From Candidatus Protochlamydia phocaeensis (GTDB lineage: Bacteria > Chlamydiota > Chlamydiia > Chlamydiales > Parachlamydiaceae): a stretch of 64,000 nt of DNA. Both the position numbers and the translations under genes were made by a program. The notes beneath the pieces were generated by a model. It saw nothing but the letters and a program-made list of their open reading frames with translations, was not told the DNA's origin and did not search any database. This document shows positions 27,583 to 36,591 of the stretch, piece after piece (positions within the stretch are counted from its first letter, which is position 1; every line of letters begins with the position of its first letter). The stretch is taken from positions 186,001 through 250,000 of the forward strand of contig NZ_FCNU01000007.1 in assembly GCF_001545115.1 (NCBI RefSeq), in the 5' to 3' direction.

Positions 27583-29667
27583 ATGGTTTATTGCTTGAAT
27601 AATTCCCCTGAATTTCTTTTCAAAGAAGGGGTCAAAGAAGAGGGTGCCGATAAAAAAGAGATTCCTCTTCCGACAGGAGAGATTTCTTCTTCATTTACGC
27701 CCAAGTTAAGGGGGCGCCGGATTAGCGGCAAAAAAGGCAAGCGGTTAGATGAGTCGGACCAAAAGATCATTTCTTTCCAGAAACAGTATTCACAAAGAAA
27801 AGATGTGATTCCTTATTCTTCCCCTTTTCCCTACCGACAATCTATTCCTCGCTTATTTTTATTTCTTAGGCATCCCTTTATGCGGAATCCCGAGTTGATC
27901 CAAACTTTACTCAATCAACAGCTACTAAACGCAGGTAGGGCAACATCTCGAAAAGAAAACATCCGCCATGCGGACAAAGAGCCGGAATTAGATGTCCGCT
28001 CTTTAACAAAAGCAGCGGCGGCTAGCAAAAAGAGCTCTTCTAAAGTCATTCGGGCTTTAACCGCTCCTTCGTCCGACGCGCCTGAGCAGCCCACGCAATC
28101 TTTATCCTTATTGACTAGCTCCCAGTCAAAGATTAAGGAAATGGCGGCCGCCTCGACGGAGCAAAAAAAGCAGTATTTTGTTTCTCTTATCCTCGATTCA
28201 TTACTGACTAAATCCAATCTACGCTTTATGGAGAAATTCATTCAGCCATTCCTTCACGTTTATCCTCAGCTCAACTACATCCTCTTCCAATCGCTTCTTG
28301 AACGCCTTCAAGATTCAAACTGTCCCAATAAAGAACTTTTACCCTCTTTTGCCATGAGAGCATTAAAAGGTACGCGCTTTGATCAATTATTAGCCTATCA
28401 ACCGGCATTAGAACAAATCGTCAAGCACGACCGCACCTTTGATCCATTCATTGCCAGCTTAAGGACAAATTCCGATGCGTTGAAACTGTTAGCCCTTATC
28501 GAAAACCATCCTAAAGAAAGGCGAAAAGCCACTTTGATCCACCCTACCTTAACGTCCACTTCTGGTTTAATCGAGCTCATTTGCCAAATTTATCGGCAAA
28601 CAGCTAGCAATCAACAAAAAGAACTTTTACTGCAAATAGCCTCTGATTTATTTGATTTTTCTTTGGATTATCCTTTTTCTTCAGAACAAGCGGAGTCTCT
28701 TTACGATTTAGCCATTAAAGAATTGACAGAAGCCCCGGCAGACCTACCCCTCAAGCTTAAACAGGCTTGCCAACAATTGTTAAATCGAAGCCACTTTGCT
28801 TTATCAGTTGAGTATAAGCCTTGTCTTATCTTTTCCGAGAAAACAAAACCTTTTCAAGATTTAAAGAAGATAGTAGAGAAAAATGCTTATAAGAAAAGCC
28901 ATCTTGAAAAGCTCGCCCTAGATTTTAAAAGATATATAGGACAAGCATTTGGACAAATCCGCCTCTTGGAACTAAAAGACGAAGAGTGGAGAAAAAATCC
29001 CGATAAAACACCTGGATATCTCTTTTATATACAATGCATGCAGTCCATTACAGATTTGGCAATCTTCCATATTTTGAGCTCGCCAAACGCTAAAAAACGG
29101 GCCACATGGTGCAATTTTTATATTAGAGTAGCAAAGTATTCTCTAAAAATAGGCGATTTAACCTCTGCAATGGCCCTTCTGGGCGCATTTAATCACAACA
29201 GTATTTTACGCTTATCATTAACCTGGAGCGAGGTTTCCTCGTCAGCCGTTGCCGATAAAGACAAATTGGAATCTCTTTTTGACGCTACAAAGAACAGCAC
29301 TACCCTGCGAACCTATATGCGAAAATGGCTTGAGAAACATAAATCCAAAAAGCCTGAATCGTGTTTAATTCCCTTTCTTGGACTTTCTCAAAAAGATCTC
29401 ACTTTTATTGAAGACGGCAATCCTACCTATTTGGCAGACGGCCACTTTAACACAGAAAAGCTGGAACTCCAAGGCACGTGCTATGCCTTCCTTCATCACT
29501 GTCTACAAGACGTGCGCAATCAAGCAGCTGGTTTATGGCTCCATCCCTATCATTATAATTTATCCTCTGCTTTTGAAAATTTACCTACAAATAAAAGGGA
29601 AGATCTTGAAGAGGCTTTTTATCAACTCTCTTTAAAACGCGAAAACTCCCCGCCTAAAAATTCGTAA
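27583..29667 (+). CDS. RasGEF-domain protein, paralog 1
   Basis: 694 residues from ATG 27583, preferred because AGGAGG lies six bases upstream; the frame is open to a TTG at 27529. About residues 445-680 read as a RasGEF (CDC25-homology) domain: a helix pair with FYIRVAKYSLKIGDLTSAMA (522-545 region), LGAFNHNSILRLSLTW, and FLGLSQKDLTFIEDGNPTYL from residue 598. A helical segment at roughly 300-390 (LLALIENHPKERRKATLIHP) sits where the Ras exchanger motif lies in eukaryotic GEFs. The N-terminal ~250 residues are basic and low in complexity. The 557-residue gene behind it is a paralog. RasGEFs load GTP on Ras-family GTPases, which bacteria of this kind lack; a secreted, host-acting role is inferred. 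Confidence 0.82.
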   Translation: MVYCLNNSPEFLFKEGVKEEGADKKEIPLPTGEISSSFTPKLRGRRISGKKGKRLDESDQKIISFQKQYSQRKDVIPYSSPFPYRQSIPRLFLFLRHPFMRNPELIQTLLNQQLLNAGRATSRKENIRHADKEPELDVRSLTKAAAASKKSSSKVIRALTAPSSDAPEQPTQSLSLLTSSQSKIKEMAAASTEQKKQYFVSLILDSLLTKSNLRFMEKFIQPFLHVYPQLNYILFQSLLERLQDSNCPNKELLPSFAMRALKGTRFDQLLAYQPALEQIVKHDRTFDPFIASLRTNSDALKLLALIENHPKERRKATLIHPTLTSTSGLIELICQIYRQTASNQQKELLLQIASDLFDFSLDYPFSSEQAESLYDLAIKELTEAPADLPLKLKQACQQLLNRSHFALSVEYKPCLIFSEKTKPFQDLKKIVEKNAYKKSHLEKLALDFKRYIGQAFGQIRLLELKDEEWRKNPDKTPGYLFYIQCMQSITDLAIFHILSSPNAKKRATWCNFYIRVAKYSLKIGDLTSAMALLGAFNHNSILRLSLTWSEVSSSAVADKDKLESLFDATKNSTTLRTYMRKWLEKHKSKKPESCLIPFLGLSQKDLTFIEDGNPTYLADGHFNTEKLELQGTCYAFLHHCLQDVRNQAAGLWLHPYHYNLSSAFENLPTNKREDLEEAFYQLSLKRENSPPKNS

Positions 29668-30271
29668 ACGCCTTTCCTATAGCAAAGACATCGTCTTAGC
29701 GGACCCAAAGGCCATCTTTGAATCCCGCTAAGCGGATGGATTAAAATCGCTAATAATCTAGATTCGCTTCCTAAGGGAAAAGAATGCGAATCTAGGTTAT
29801 TATGGGCTTTAATATACCTTCTAAGAGGGCGTATCAAAATTCAGAGTGTCTTATAAAAATGCCCCGGAGCTGCTTTTAACAAAAGGATGAGGGACGATTT
29901 TGAAAAGATAGCCTAATCCAACGCTTTCTTTAAACTACTTTTCATTTGAATAGTTTGCCCGCATATTTCAATGTCTGAATTTTAATATTTTTTATCAAAT
30001 TTAATTATTGACATGAATTTGAATTCAAATAAGAACAGAAAAGTGTTTATTTTTTATAAAACTCCAGAATATAATTAAAACATTTAACGCAATTGTTAAA
30101 ACTTAATGAAATTTAAAAAATAAAGTTTACTTTTAATTAATACCTGTTATGTATTGAGCAAAGGACAGTTTATCTTCCTTAATATCCATTCAGGTCTATT
30201 CAAATGTATTAATTCAAAATACTAAAATTAATCTCATTTCGATAATTAGTTAATAATAAAGGAGAGAACAA
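29668..30271. other. Gene-free spacer between the two RasGEF genes
   Basis: About 600 bases, holding one family-2 repeat and, from 29980 on, a very AT-rich stretch that fits a separate promoter for the second RasGEF gene. No gene or RNA recognised. Confidence 0.55.
29748..29828. repeat. Palindromic repeat family 2 copy with near-perfect stem
   Basis: AATAATCTAGATTCGC (29752-29767) pairs with GCGAATCTAGGTTATT (29786-29801), leaving one mismatch and an 18-base loop. It is followed by the family tail ATGGGCTTTAATATACCTTC. This copy shows the stem structure best. Confidence 0.75.
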
Positions 30272-31945
30272 ATGAATAATACTAGGTTAGGCGCCCTTTT
30301 GCCTTATACCCCAAGGCAGGGAGAAGAGGCGAAATCTTCGAAAGCGGATCGCCAGAATCGAAGATTAAATGGACGCAGCATTGCTCTTATTGGAAGCACG
30401 CTAGACGATTCTAAGCAGAAGACGGAATCTATTCAAAAAGAGCGTCTATCTCGGGCTAACCAGCTGATATCTCCCCCTTCTTCTCCAAGACGCCGCTTTA
30501 TGAATCATCAAGATTCCCTTAAGCTTGTTTCGCGCCCCTCTATCTCTCCACGGACAGCGAAAGAGGTATTTAATCTAGAAACAACTCTGAAAGGCGAAAA
30601 AGAAGCGGATTCATTAAAAATCCAGGGCGGACAAAATTCCTCAGGCCCCTCCTCTTACAGATTGTCCCTTTCTACCAATTCCTATGAAGTCGCTCCTTCT
30701 CTAAGCCTGGAAGACAGCCTTTCTTTAAGTACGCAAGCTGAGCTCCCCTCTCCCCTTGCCCCCCCTCAGAACCGTGATATTTTGCAACTCCTTGCTTATA
30801 TCGAAAACCATCCCGAAGAGCGATTAGCGGTCCTTTTTGTCCATCCTTGGCTGACTTCTACCGAAACTTTGGTAGAGACCATTTGCCAGACCTATCAGCA
30901 AACAACTAGCAGCCAGCAAAAGTGTCTTTTGCTTCAAATTGCCGCCGATCTATTAGACCACTCCTTTGATTATCCTCTCTCTTCAGAAGCCGAGGATCAG
31001 CTTCATGGCTTAGCCTTGATAGAACTAGAAGGAACTCAAGAAACAGATCCCAAGGTATTGGAAGCTTGCGAGACTCTATTAACCAAAACGCGCTCTGATT
31101 TACCTCTTGTCCAAGCGCCTTTCTTCCATTTTTCTAGAATAACGAAGCCTTTTGGAAAGTTAGAGAGTAAAGTAGAATCGAATAAGTATAAAAAGCGACA
31201 CCTTAAAAGATTGGCATGCGACTTTAAAAAGTATACAGGACAAACATTTAGCCAAATTCGCTTATCGGAGCTAGTAGACGGAAAATGGAACAAAAAGCCT
31301 AATGAAACGCCAGGTTTTACTTTTTATAAGCAAACGATGGAATCCATTATCTATTTAGCCGTTTCCCATATCGTAAGCGCTAAAAACGCAACCAAACGAG
31401 CCAGATGGTGCAGCTTTTATATCCAGTTAGCTAAGGAATCGCTAAAAATAGGAGATCTTACTACTGCTTTGGCTATTGACGCCGCCCTCAATCAAGTCAG
31501 CGTTTCCCGTTTGAAAACCACGTGGAATAAAGTCCCCGCTCCGATTAAAAATGAGAAAAAAGAGCTTGATACTTTATTTGACACAAAATTGAATTATGGA
31601 GAATTGCGAAAATATATACGGGCATGGCTAGCCAATCACAAGGATAAAACCGCCGAATCTTGTCTAGTTCCCTTTGTCGGCCTTTTCCAAAGAGACATTA
31701 CTTTTCTTAATGATGGCAATCCCACTCACTTACAAGATGGGCAACTCAATGAAGAAAAGATCGAGCTATTCGAAAGCAACTATCGTCTATTTTATGAAAA
31801 TCAGCAGGAGATGCGCAAGCAAGCCAATGACTTGTGGCGAAAGCCTTACTACTATAACTTTTGTGCTGCTTTAGAAAGCCTGCCAGACGATCCTGAAGAG
31901 ATATTCTATCAGCTTTCTGTAAAGAACGAAAAAGTGCGTTCTTAA
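30272..31945 (+). CDS. RasGEF-domain protein, paralog 2
   Basis: 557 residues; ATG behind GGAGAGAACAA. Residues 315-550 match the C-terminal half of the preceding gene over the whole RasGEF region: FYIQLAKESLKIGDLTTALA, LNQVSVSRLKTTWNKV and FVGLFQRDITFLNDGNPTHL (from 468). Residues 170-255 (LLAYIENHPEERLAVLFVHP and on) correspond to the Ras-exchanger-motif-like helices of paralog 1. The N-terminal 170 residues are Ser/Pro-rich, disordered and unlike those of paralog 1, so the two copies share catalytic but not targeting parts. No signal peptide. A hairpin terminator follows. Confidence 0.82.
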   Translation: MNNTRLGALLPYTPRQGEEAKSSKADRQNRRLNGRSIALIGSTLDDSKQKTESIQKERLSRANQLISPPSSPRRRFMNHQDSLKLVSRPSISPRTAKEVFNLETTLKGEKEADSLKIQGGQNSSGPSSYRLSLSTNSYEVAPSLSLEDSLSLSTQAELPSPLAPPQNRDILQLLAYIENHPEERLAVLFVHPWLTSTETLVETICQTYQQTTSSQQKCLLLQIAADLLDHSFDYPLSSEAEDQLHGLALIELEGTQETDPKVLEACETLLTKTRSDLPLVQAPFFHFSRITKPFGKLESKVESNKYKKRHLKRLACDFKKYTGQTFSQIRLSELVDGKWNKKPNETPGFTFYKQTMESIIYLAVSHIVSAKNATKRARWCSFYIQLAKESLKIGDLTTALAIDAALNQVSVSRLKTTWNKVPAPIKNEKKELDTLFDTKLNYGELRKYIRAWLANHKDKTAESCLVPFVGLFQRDITFLNDGNPTHLQDGQLNEEKIELFESNYRLFYENQQEMRKQANDLWRKPYYYNFCAALESLPDDPEEIFYQLSVKNEKVRS

Positions 31946-31950
31946 GCCAA

Positions 31951-31972
31951 AAAGCTGCGCCTATGCGGCTTT
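31951..31972 (+). terminator. Terminator of RasGEF paralog 2
   Basis: AAAGCTGC (31951-31958) pairs with GCGGCTTT (31965-31972) with one G-U pair and a 6-base loop, followed by the T-rich ATTATTTGTTGTTTT. It lies six bases behind the stop codon. Confidence 0.7.
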
Positions 31973-31990
31973 ATTATTTGTTGTTTTCAT

Positions 31991-32024
31991 GCCATTGGCA
32001 GCGGCAATAACCTCTGCCAATGGC
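31991..32024. terminator. Hairpin downstream of the SLBB gene
   Basis: GCCATTGGCAG (31991-32001) and CTGCCAATGGC (32014-32024) form a perfect 11-bp stem. On the minus strand it lies 60 bases behind the SLBB gene stop, and the sequence beyond it contains AAAACAACAAAT, so it lacks a U-run. Role as terminator is tentative. Confidence 0.45.
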
Positions 32025-32083
32025 CCTCAGCCCTTTGCTCCCTACCAAGAACTCAAATCCATGCTCGTCAAATAACAAAAAAA

Positions 32084-32641
32084 TTATATTTCTATCGTTT
32101 CAATAGTTTTATTCTTTGAGCCTTTCTTTGGCTTTTTTGCCTTGATCGTCGGCACATTAATGGTCTCTTGGTCTTTTAAACGCCTAGCCTTTTTCATCTT
32201 TTCCTTATCGGCATCAGGTGAAAAATCTATCTTATCGACGAGATCTTTAAGTTGCGTTCCTTTCTTTACCTGCAAGATCATGTTTTGGTTGACTGCCCCT
32301 TCCACATAAATTGTTAACCACTCTTGAAGAGGTATGTGGATGCTTTGCCCATCCCTTAACTTGCCAGTGGGCTTTAATTGACTTAAATCGGCGTCGGAAA
32401 GAGGGGCACAAAGCTCAAGCAACTCTTTTAATTTCGCCCCCTTTTTCAATTCATATTCACCCGGACGCGCAACAGCCCCTTTCACGCTTACTTGAATGGT
32501 TTGCGAGCTCAGCTCATGAACCGAATGGACAGGAGGCAACTCTGCTTTATTTTTGATCAATGTCAAAAAAGAGAGTAGGATTAAAGCCATAATCAGCAGA
32601 CAGATGATCAACCATTCATGAAAGGGCAGATGGGGCTTCAT
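32084..32641 (-). CDS. Membrane-anchored protein with two SLBB-like domains
   Basis: 185 residues. A single N-terminal membrane segment (WLIICLLIMALILLSFLTLI, residues 9-28) is followed by two repeats of the soluble-ligand-binding beta-grasp type: IQVSVKGAVARPGEYELKKG then LKELLELC, and LTIYVEGAVNQNMILQVKKG then LKDLVDKI, each ending in a DGQSIHIP- or DQETINVP-like strand. SLBB domains occur in ComEA and polysaccharide-export proteins. Without a C-terminal helix-hairpin-helix, a ComEA DNA-binding role is not supported. The C-terminus is Lys-rich. Periplasmic location is inferred. Confidence 0.7.
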   Translation of the reverse strand: MKPHLPFHEWLIICLLIMALILLSFLTLIKNKAELPPVHSVHELSSQTIQVSVKGAVARPGEYELKKGAKLKELLELCAPLSDADLSQLKPTGKLRDGQSIHIPLQEWLTIYVEGAVNQNMILQVKKGTQLKDLVDKIDFSPDADKEKMKKARRLKDQETINVPTIKAKKPKKGSKNKTIETIEI

Positions 32642-32716
32642 GCAGCTAAACTTGGTTTAATGTTGTCTCTTTAGCAATTCATTTATTAAGGCATATCCCT
32701 TACAGAATTTGGTCGA

Positions 32717-33727
32717 TCAATCTTGTTCCAATAAGCGTACCTGGGGCCGATAGACAATACTAAAAACACCAATAGACTTGGCTATAAATGTCAATCCGAT
32801 GATCACGGGAAGCCTAGCTTGGCACAAAATGGCAAAGTTAAAAACAAATTCTGCAGCAGAAACGGCCAAACTCCATTTGGCTCGCATGCGCGTCACTCTT
32901 CCAAGATTGGATTCGCACAAGCAACGGGCGGCCTCTAAAAAACCCAATAAAAATCCCAAACATAGTCCGACCCGGATCCAGTCATCAAGCTTTTGATTGG
33001 GCACCCAGCTGAAAAGGCGAAACTGCCCTAACCAATTGGCTTGCCGAGATAAATTAATGATATTCCACTCTTGTAAAAATGCCGGAATGCAAAGCGTGTC
33101 AACCACCATAAAAGTCGCATTTGTCAAGGTTTCCAACCAGGAGTCTTCTTTTTGGATAATTTGCAAGCCGGCTAAATCAATAAGCGAAACATCCCATGTC
33201 ACACGTGGCTGTAAGCGAAGTTCTTCAACCAACCAGGTATAGAGAGCTTGTTTGAAAACGGCTGAATCCTGATAGGCCCAGTCATTTTCATGCATTTGAT
33301 CGAGAAGGCCGCTTAAGCAGTCTTGAGCAAAAACCCGCACCTGTGGATCTTGCCTTCTTCCATCTGCAAGAATGCTGCCTTGATTCCAATTCCTGCATAA
33401 GACATCTTCCAAGACATCCAGTGTTCGGCCCTCATCAATTTTATCGGAATCCAAGGTATTGAAAAGGTGATAGGGGATTTTTAAAAATCCATAAAAATCC
33501 AAAGCATTAGCCGTATCTAAGACGCGGACAAGATCAGGCAAGTAATGCTTGCCGGTGTAATAGTTGATCCCTTGAAGAATGGAAAGGGCGACTAGGCAAA
33601 TGCGCTGAAATCCCTCTGGATCACTTCTTACCTTATTCAATGCAGTCACCACTTCTGCTAATGATTGCTTCGCAGATGAATAAAAAGACGATAGGCAAGC
33701 TAAAGTGGAATGGCAATCCACCGACAT
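32717..33727 (-). CDS. Inc-like membrane protein, paralog A
   Basis: 336 residues from ATG 33727 (MSVDCHSTLA), chosen for AAAGGAG upstream; the frame is open further to 33796. The N-terminal two thirds are helical (SLAEVVTALNKVRSDPEGFQ, VRVLDTANALDFYGFLKIPY). The C-terminus holds hydrophobic segments (LCLGFLLGFLEAARCL; AAEFVFNFAILC-ARLPVIIGLTF-IAKSIGVFSIVY), the last two separated by only a short turn, as in inclusion membrane proteins. It is clearly homologous to the genes at 35239 and 37330 along its length. Location between rplC and fmt equals that of CT529/Cap1 in C. trachomatis. Function unknown. Confidence 0.68.
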   Translation of the reverse strand: MSVDCHSTLACLSSFYSSAKQSLAEVVTALNKVRSDPEGFQRICLVALSILQGINYYTGKHYLPDLVRVLDTANALDFYGFLKIPYHLFNTLDSDKIDEGRTLDVLEDVLCRNWNQGSILADGRRQDPQVRVFAQDCLSGLLDQMHENDWAYQDSAVFKQALYTWLVEELRLQPRVTWDVSLIDLAGLQIIQKEDSWLETLTNATFMVVDTLCIPAFLQEWNIINLSRQANWLGQFRLFSWVPNQKLDDWIRVGLCLGFLLGFLEAARCLCESNLGRVTRMRAKWSLAVSAAEFVFNFAILCQARLPVIIGLTFIAKSIGVFSIVYRPQVRLLEQD

Positions 33728-34035
33728 GAGGGCTCCTTTATTTATGCGGTGTAAAAAACAAGCTGGTATTCTGACAAGCATAGGCAATAAAATCAACAGA
33801 AAGAGGGTCTAGTATCACTTTTAGATCGCTTGTCAGATGAAATAGCGGTTAAAAATTCCAGATAGAATTGCTAACCGCCTAAATTCAAATTTTTTATAGC
33901 CATGCAGCAACGCGAATGAGCGAACTGTATAGGTTTAACATTTCCCGTTCCCTCGCACTGCAATTTGTTTGAGAATAATTTCAGAAAGTTTTAATCAGAA
34001 GATAAAGGTCTGCTGGCTCAGCTGGATCGACTGAT
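33728..34035. other. Gene-free spacer
   Basis: About 310 bases between paralog A and the remnant of a duplicated gene. It should contain the promoter of paralog A; no repeat or RNA gene recognised. Confidence 0.45.
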
Positions 34036-34185
34036 CTAGTCAGCTACTCTTGGGGCATCAGGTTTGTGAAGTCTTTTCATTCTATCCTCCTGCCGATCTA
34101 TGAAGAATTTGAACAAGCCGGCATTTTGGCAAGAATCGGCAAATAAATCAACAAAAAGCACTCTAGATGCTTTTTGAGAGGATTT
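34036..34185 (-). pseudogene. C-terminal remnant of a tandem duplicate of the gene at 34280-35194
   Basis: The minus strand encodes VDLFADSCQNAGLFKFFIDR and then QEDRMKRLHKPDAPRVAD before a stop. This aligns without gaps to the C-terminus of the neighbouring gene (VVDVTTQSASLVKFFIDR, then HKKRTERFAHPSRSAAPAA). Only about 50 codons remain and the 5' part is lost, so it is the footprint of an earlier tandem copy. It shows that this Inc-like cluster grows and shrinks by local duplication. Confidence 0.7.
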
Positions 34186-34226
34186 AACAGGTATAGAACA
34201 TTCAAGATGAGAAAGAAGTGGCCAAA

Positions 34227-34255
34227 CCTGATGGATAAAGGCTTTATCCATCAGG
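34227..34255. terminator. Perfect hairpin behind the gene at 34280
   Basis: CCTGATGGATAAA (34227-34239) and TTTATCCATCAGG (34243-34255) form a 13-bp stem with a 3-base loop, 25 bases beyond the stop codon of the minus-strand gene. Only three T follow on that strand, so termination may be partial or the hairpin may protect the mRNA end. Confidence 0.6.
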
Positions 34256-34279
34256 CTAACAAGAAATAAAAAGTCCCGC

Positions 34280-35194
34280 TTATGCAGCTGGAGCAGCTGA
34301 CCGGGATGGATGGGCAAACCTTTCCGTTCTTTTCTTATGACGATCGATAAAGAATTTGACCAGGCTAGCGCTTTGCGTTGTGACATCTACAACCGCAAAC
34401 CACAGCGTCTTGCTACTTGTACGACCGAAAGTAATCAAGATCATTTTACCCGTGCTGCCGGCAAATTTCAGTAAGACTTCTAGTTTTAGTTCACCCCAAA
34501 GAGTTTGCAAACGTTTTCCGGATTCAGCCCTAGCGACCTTTCTAATAATTCCATTATCGCCTAAGAGTAGACGGTAATTTTCAATCCCTGAAGCGATAAA
34601 AATGAAAAAGTCTTTGGGCGAACTGCATAGATTACCTACAACGGGGATTTCTTCAACGCGTTTGCCTAAGAAAGATACCTGATAAGAGCCAATTTTGGTT
34701 GCCAAATTCGAGAAGGTTGAAAAATTAAAGATGTATTTATGAACAAACTTACCTGCATCCAACGTATTGGCGATTGCATACAACACCTTAATGATATCCG
34801 GCCTTTGAAAGTAGGTTTCTTTAATAGGCTTACCTTGCGCATCGAGTATGACATTTCCCGTTTCATCGACTTTATTGCGCTGAGCGATAAAATCTGCAGC
34901 CGAACCAATAAACTTAGAAGCATAAATCAATTCCTTATGGCCTTCTAAGGCAGCTACAAAATCTTTAAGAAGATTGCCTAGCGAAAAGACTATTGTAGAA
35001 AATTTAGCGACAGCAATCGCCTCTTTAGTCCATTTGTCAAAACCATCAAAAGTCAAATCATACACATCATAGGCGCAATTTGCCCCTAACTCTCCTAAAT
35101 AAAGCACACCTTTCTTCGTTTCTGTAGCGACAAAACCCATTCCTCTATTAAAGGGAGAAGCAATACTATGAATACTGCCAACTAAACTAGTCAT
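34280..35194 (-). CDS. Inc-like membrane protein of the rplC-fmt accessory cluster, type B
   Basis: 304 residues from ATG 35194 (MTSLVGSIHS), preferred because GAGG lies six bases upstream. Mostly helical, with amphipathic or membrane-like stretches (AIAVAKFSTIVFSLGNLLKD; FFIFIASGIENY; GKMILITFGRTSSKTLWFAV). It is less hydrophobic than paralogs A, C and D, and I do not see their shared C-terminal block, so it is a different type. A truncated second copy lies directly downstream. The C-terminal tail is basic and Ala/Pro-rich. Function unknown. Confidence 0.6.
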   Translation of the reverse strand: MTSLVGSIHSIASPFNRGMGFVATETKKGVLYLGELGANCAYDVYDLTFDGFDKWTKEAIAVAKFSTIVFSLGNLLKDFVAALEGHKELIYASKFIGSAADFIAQRNKVDETGNVILDAQGKPIKETYFQRPDIIKVLYAIANTLDAGKFVHKYIFNFSTFSNLATKIGSYQVSFLGKRVEEIPVVGNLCSSPKDFFIFIASGIENYRLLLGDNGIIRKVARAESGKRLQTLWGELKLEVLLKFAGSTGKMILITFGRTSSKTLWFAVVDVTTQSASLVKFFIDRHKKRTERFAHPSRSAAPAA

Positions 35195-35238
35195 TTGAAT
35201 CCTCATCTCTCGTTAACATTTCTAAATTTAATTTTCTA

Positions 35239-36309
35239 TTAAGCAGCCGCTGCAGCCTCAAAATAATTCGGACGAGGACGGCGGACAATGGCGTAAATGC
35301 CTATCGTTTTTGCAACAATGCATGCTACACTAAGGAATCCAACCGAAAAGTTTGTCTTCCCGATATGGTTCAAATAACCGGCTCCTTGGAAAACGATCTC
35401 AGCTACAGAATTAATAGCATCCCATTTTGCCTTAGCTTTGAGTTTTGAGGTTAATTTTTCATCTGATAGTTTGCGTACCGCTTCGAACAGTTTAAGCGAG
35501 TAAGCCAAGCAGACGCCTGCTCTCACCCAAGTCTCCAAACCTTGATTGCGCACCCATCCAAACACGCGGAATTGTCCAATTTGATTCGCTAATTTTGGCG
35601 TATCAATAAGATTCCATCCTTGTGGATTCATGTAGAGAAAGAAACAACCCACATCGACGGCGTCCCACGTCCAATTTGTCAGTCTTTCAGCTAATGGAAT
35701 AGAGTTAAATTCGACAGGTACGTCCAAAATATCAATCGTACTCAAATCATAAGTCACCTCAATTGGATTTTCCCCTTCCCTTTCGATTAGCACCCTTTCT
35801 GTCCCTGCGCGTTGCATCCGTCTTTGTAAAACAACAAGGAGCTCCTGCGTATTGCGATACGCATCGTCATTACTGCCCATGCTCTCCAATTGCGCTTTCA
35901 AATGCTTATAAATAACAGAACGCAATCCAAGTGCATTTTCACTGTCCGGAGCAATTCCAAATACGGTTACCAATTTTGCTTCTAACGCATCCAACAGTTT
36001 ATTTGCATTAATTCTATCTGCCGTAATAGGGAAGAACCAGCCGCGCGGCTTTTTAATGATACTATAAAAATCATGAAGATTCGCAGTTGACAGGATAAAA
36101 GAAAAACGGGACAGCACAGCCGTGTTGCGATACCAATTGGCATATTGAATAATCGCAAAAGCCACTTGGCAGACTTTTTGAAAAATTTCTGTATTATTTC
36201 TTAAGTCTTTTAATTTTAATACAATAGAATTTAAAGATTGCTGTGTCGTATAGGCGTAATCTAAAAAGGCACTGGAAACTGTTCCCAAGCCATTTCTAAT
36301 AGTATTCAT
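35239..36309 (-). CDS. Inc-like membrane protein, paralog C
   Basis: 356 residues. Homologous to the genes at 32717 and 37330: FILSTANLHDFYSIIKKPRG corresponds to VRVLDTANALDFYGFLKIPY, and the C-terminal part GWVRNQGLETWVRAGVCLAY, then AKAKWDAINSVAEIVFQGAG and GFLSVACIVAKTIGIYAIVR match the other copies. The terminal hydrophobic pair is separated by a short polar loop, an Inc-like pattern. No signal peptide. It follows the type-B gene by 44 bp on the upstream side and probably shares its transcript. Confidence 0.68.
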   Translation of the reverse strand: MNTIRNGLGTVSSAFLDYAYTTQQSLNSIVLKLKDLRNNTEIFQKVCQVAFAIIQYANWYRNTAVLSRFSFILSTANLHDFYSIIKKPRGWFFPITADRINANKLLDALEAKLVTVFGIAPDSENALGLRSVIYKHLKAQLESMGSNDDAYRNTQELLVVLQRRMQRAGTERVLIEREGENPIEVTYDLSTIDILDVPVEFNSIPLAERLTNWTWDAVDVGCFFLYMNPQGWNLIDTPKLANQIGQFRVFGWVRNQGLETWVRAGVCLAYSLKLFEAVRKLSDEKLTSKLKAKAKWDAINSVAEIVFQGAGYLNHIGKTNFSVGFLSVACIVAKTIGIYAIVRRPRPNYFEAAAAA

Positions 36310-36591
36310 TTTTTACTCCTGACATATTTTGTGGGAAGTTGAGTCTGTCATATTAATCTAATAACTTTCAAGTAAATAAATTTGTAAAATTGTGATAGCG
36401 GAAAACAGTAATTAATGCAAAAGAAACGATATCAAAAAAACAAAATTCTTAATTATAACAAGAAAAGGAGCAAAGAAGAGAACTAGGCGTCAAAAAATAT
36501 AGTAATAAATTTTTAAATAAGAATATGAATTAGTTTTATTTAAAGAATGGGTTAAAGACTGCTGCCGCATTCATGATAGCCTAGATTCAAT

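Noticed and set aside
32084..32641. ComEA-type DNA-uptake protein
   Set aside because: SLBB-like repeats are present but the helix-hairpin-helix DNA-binding domain of ComEA is absent.
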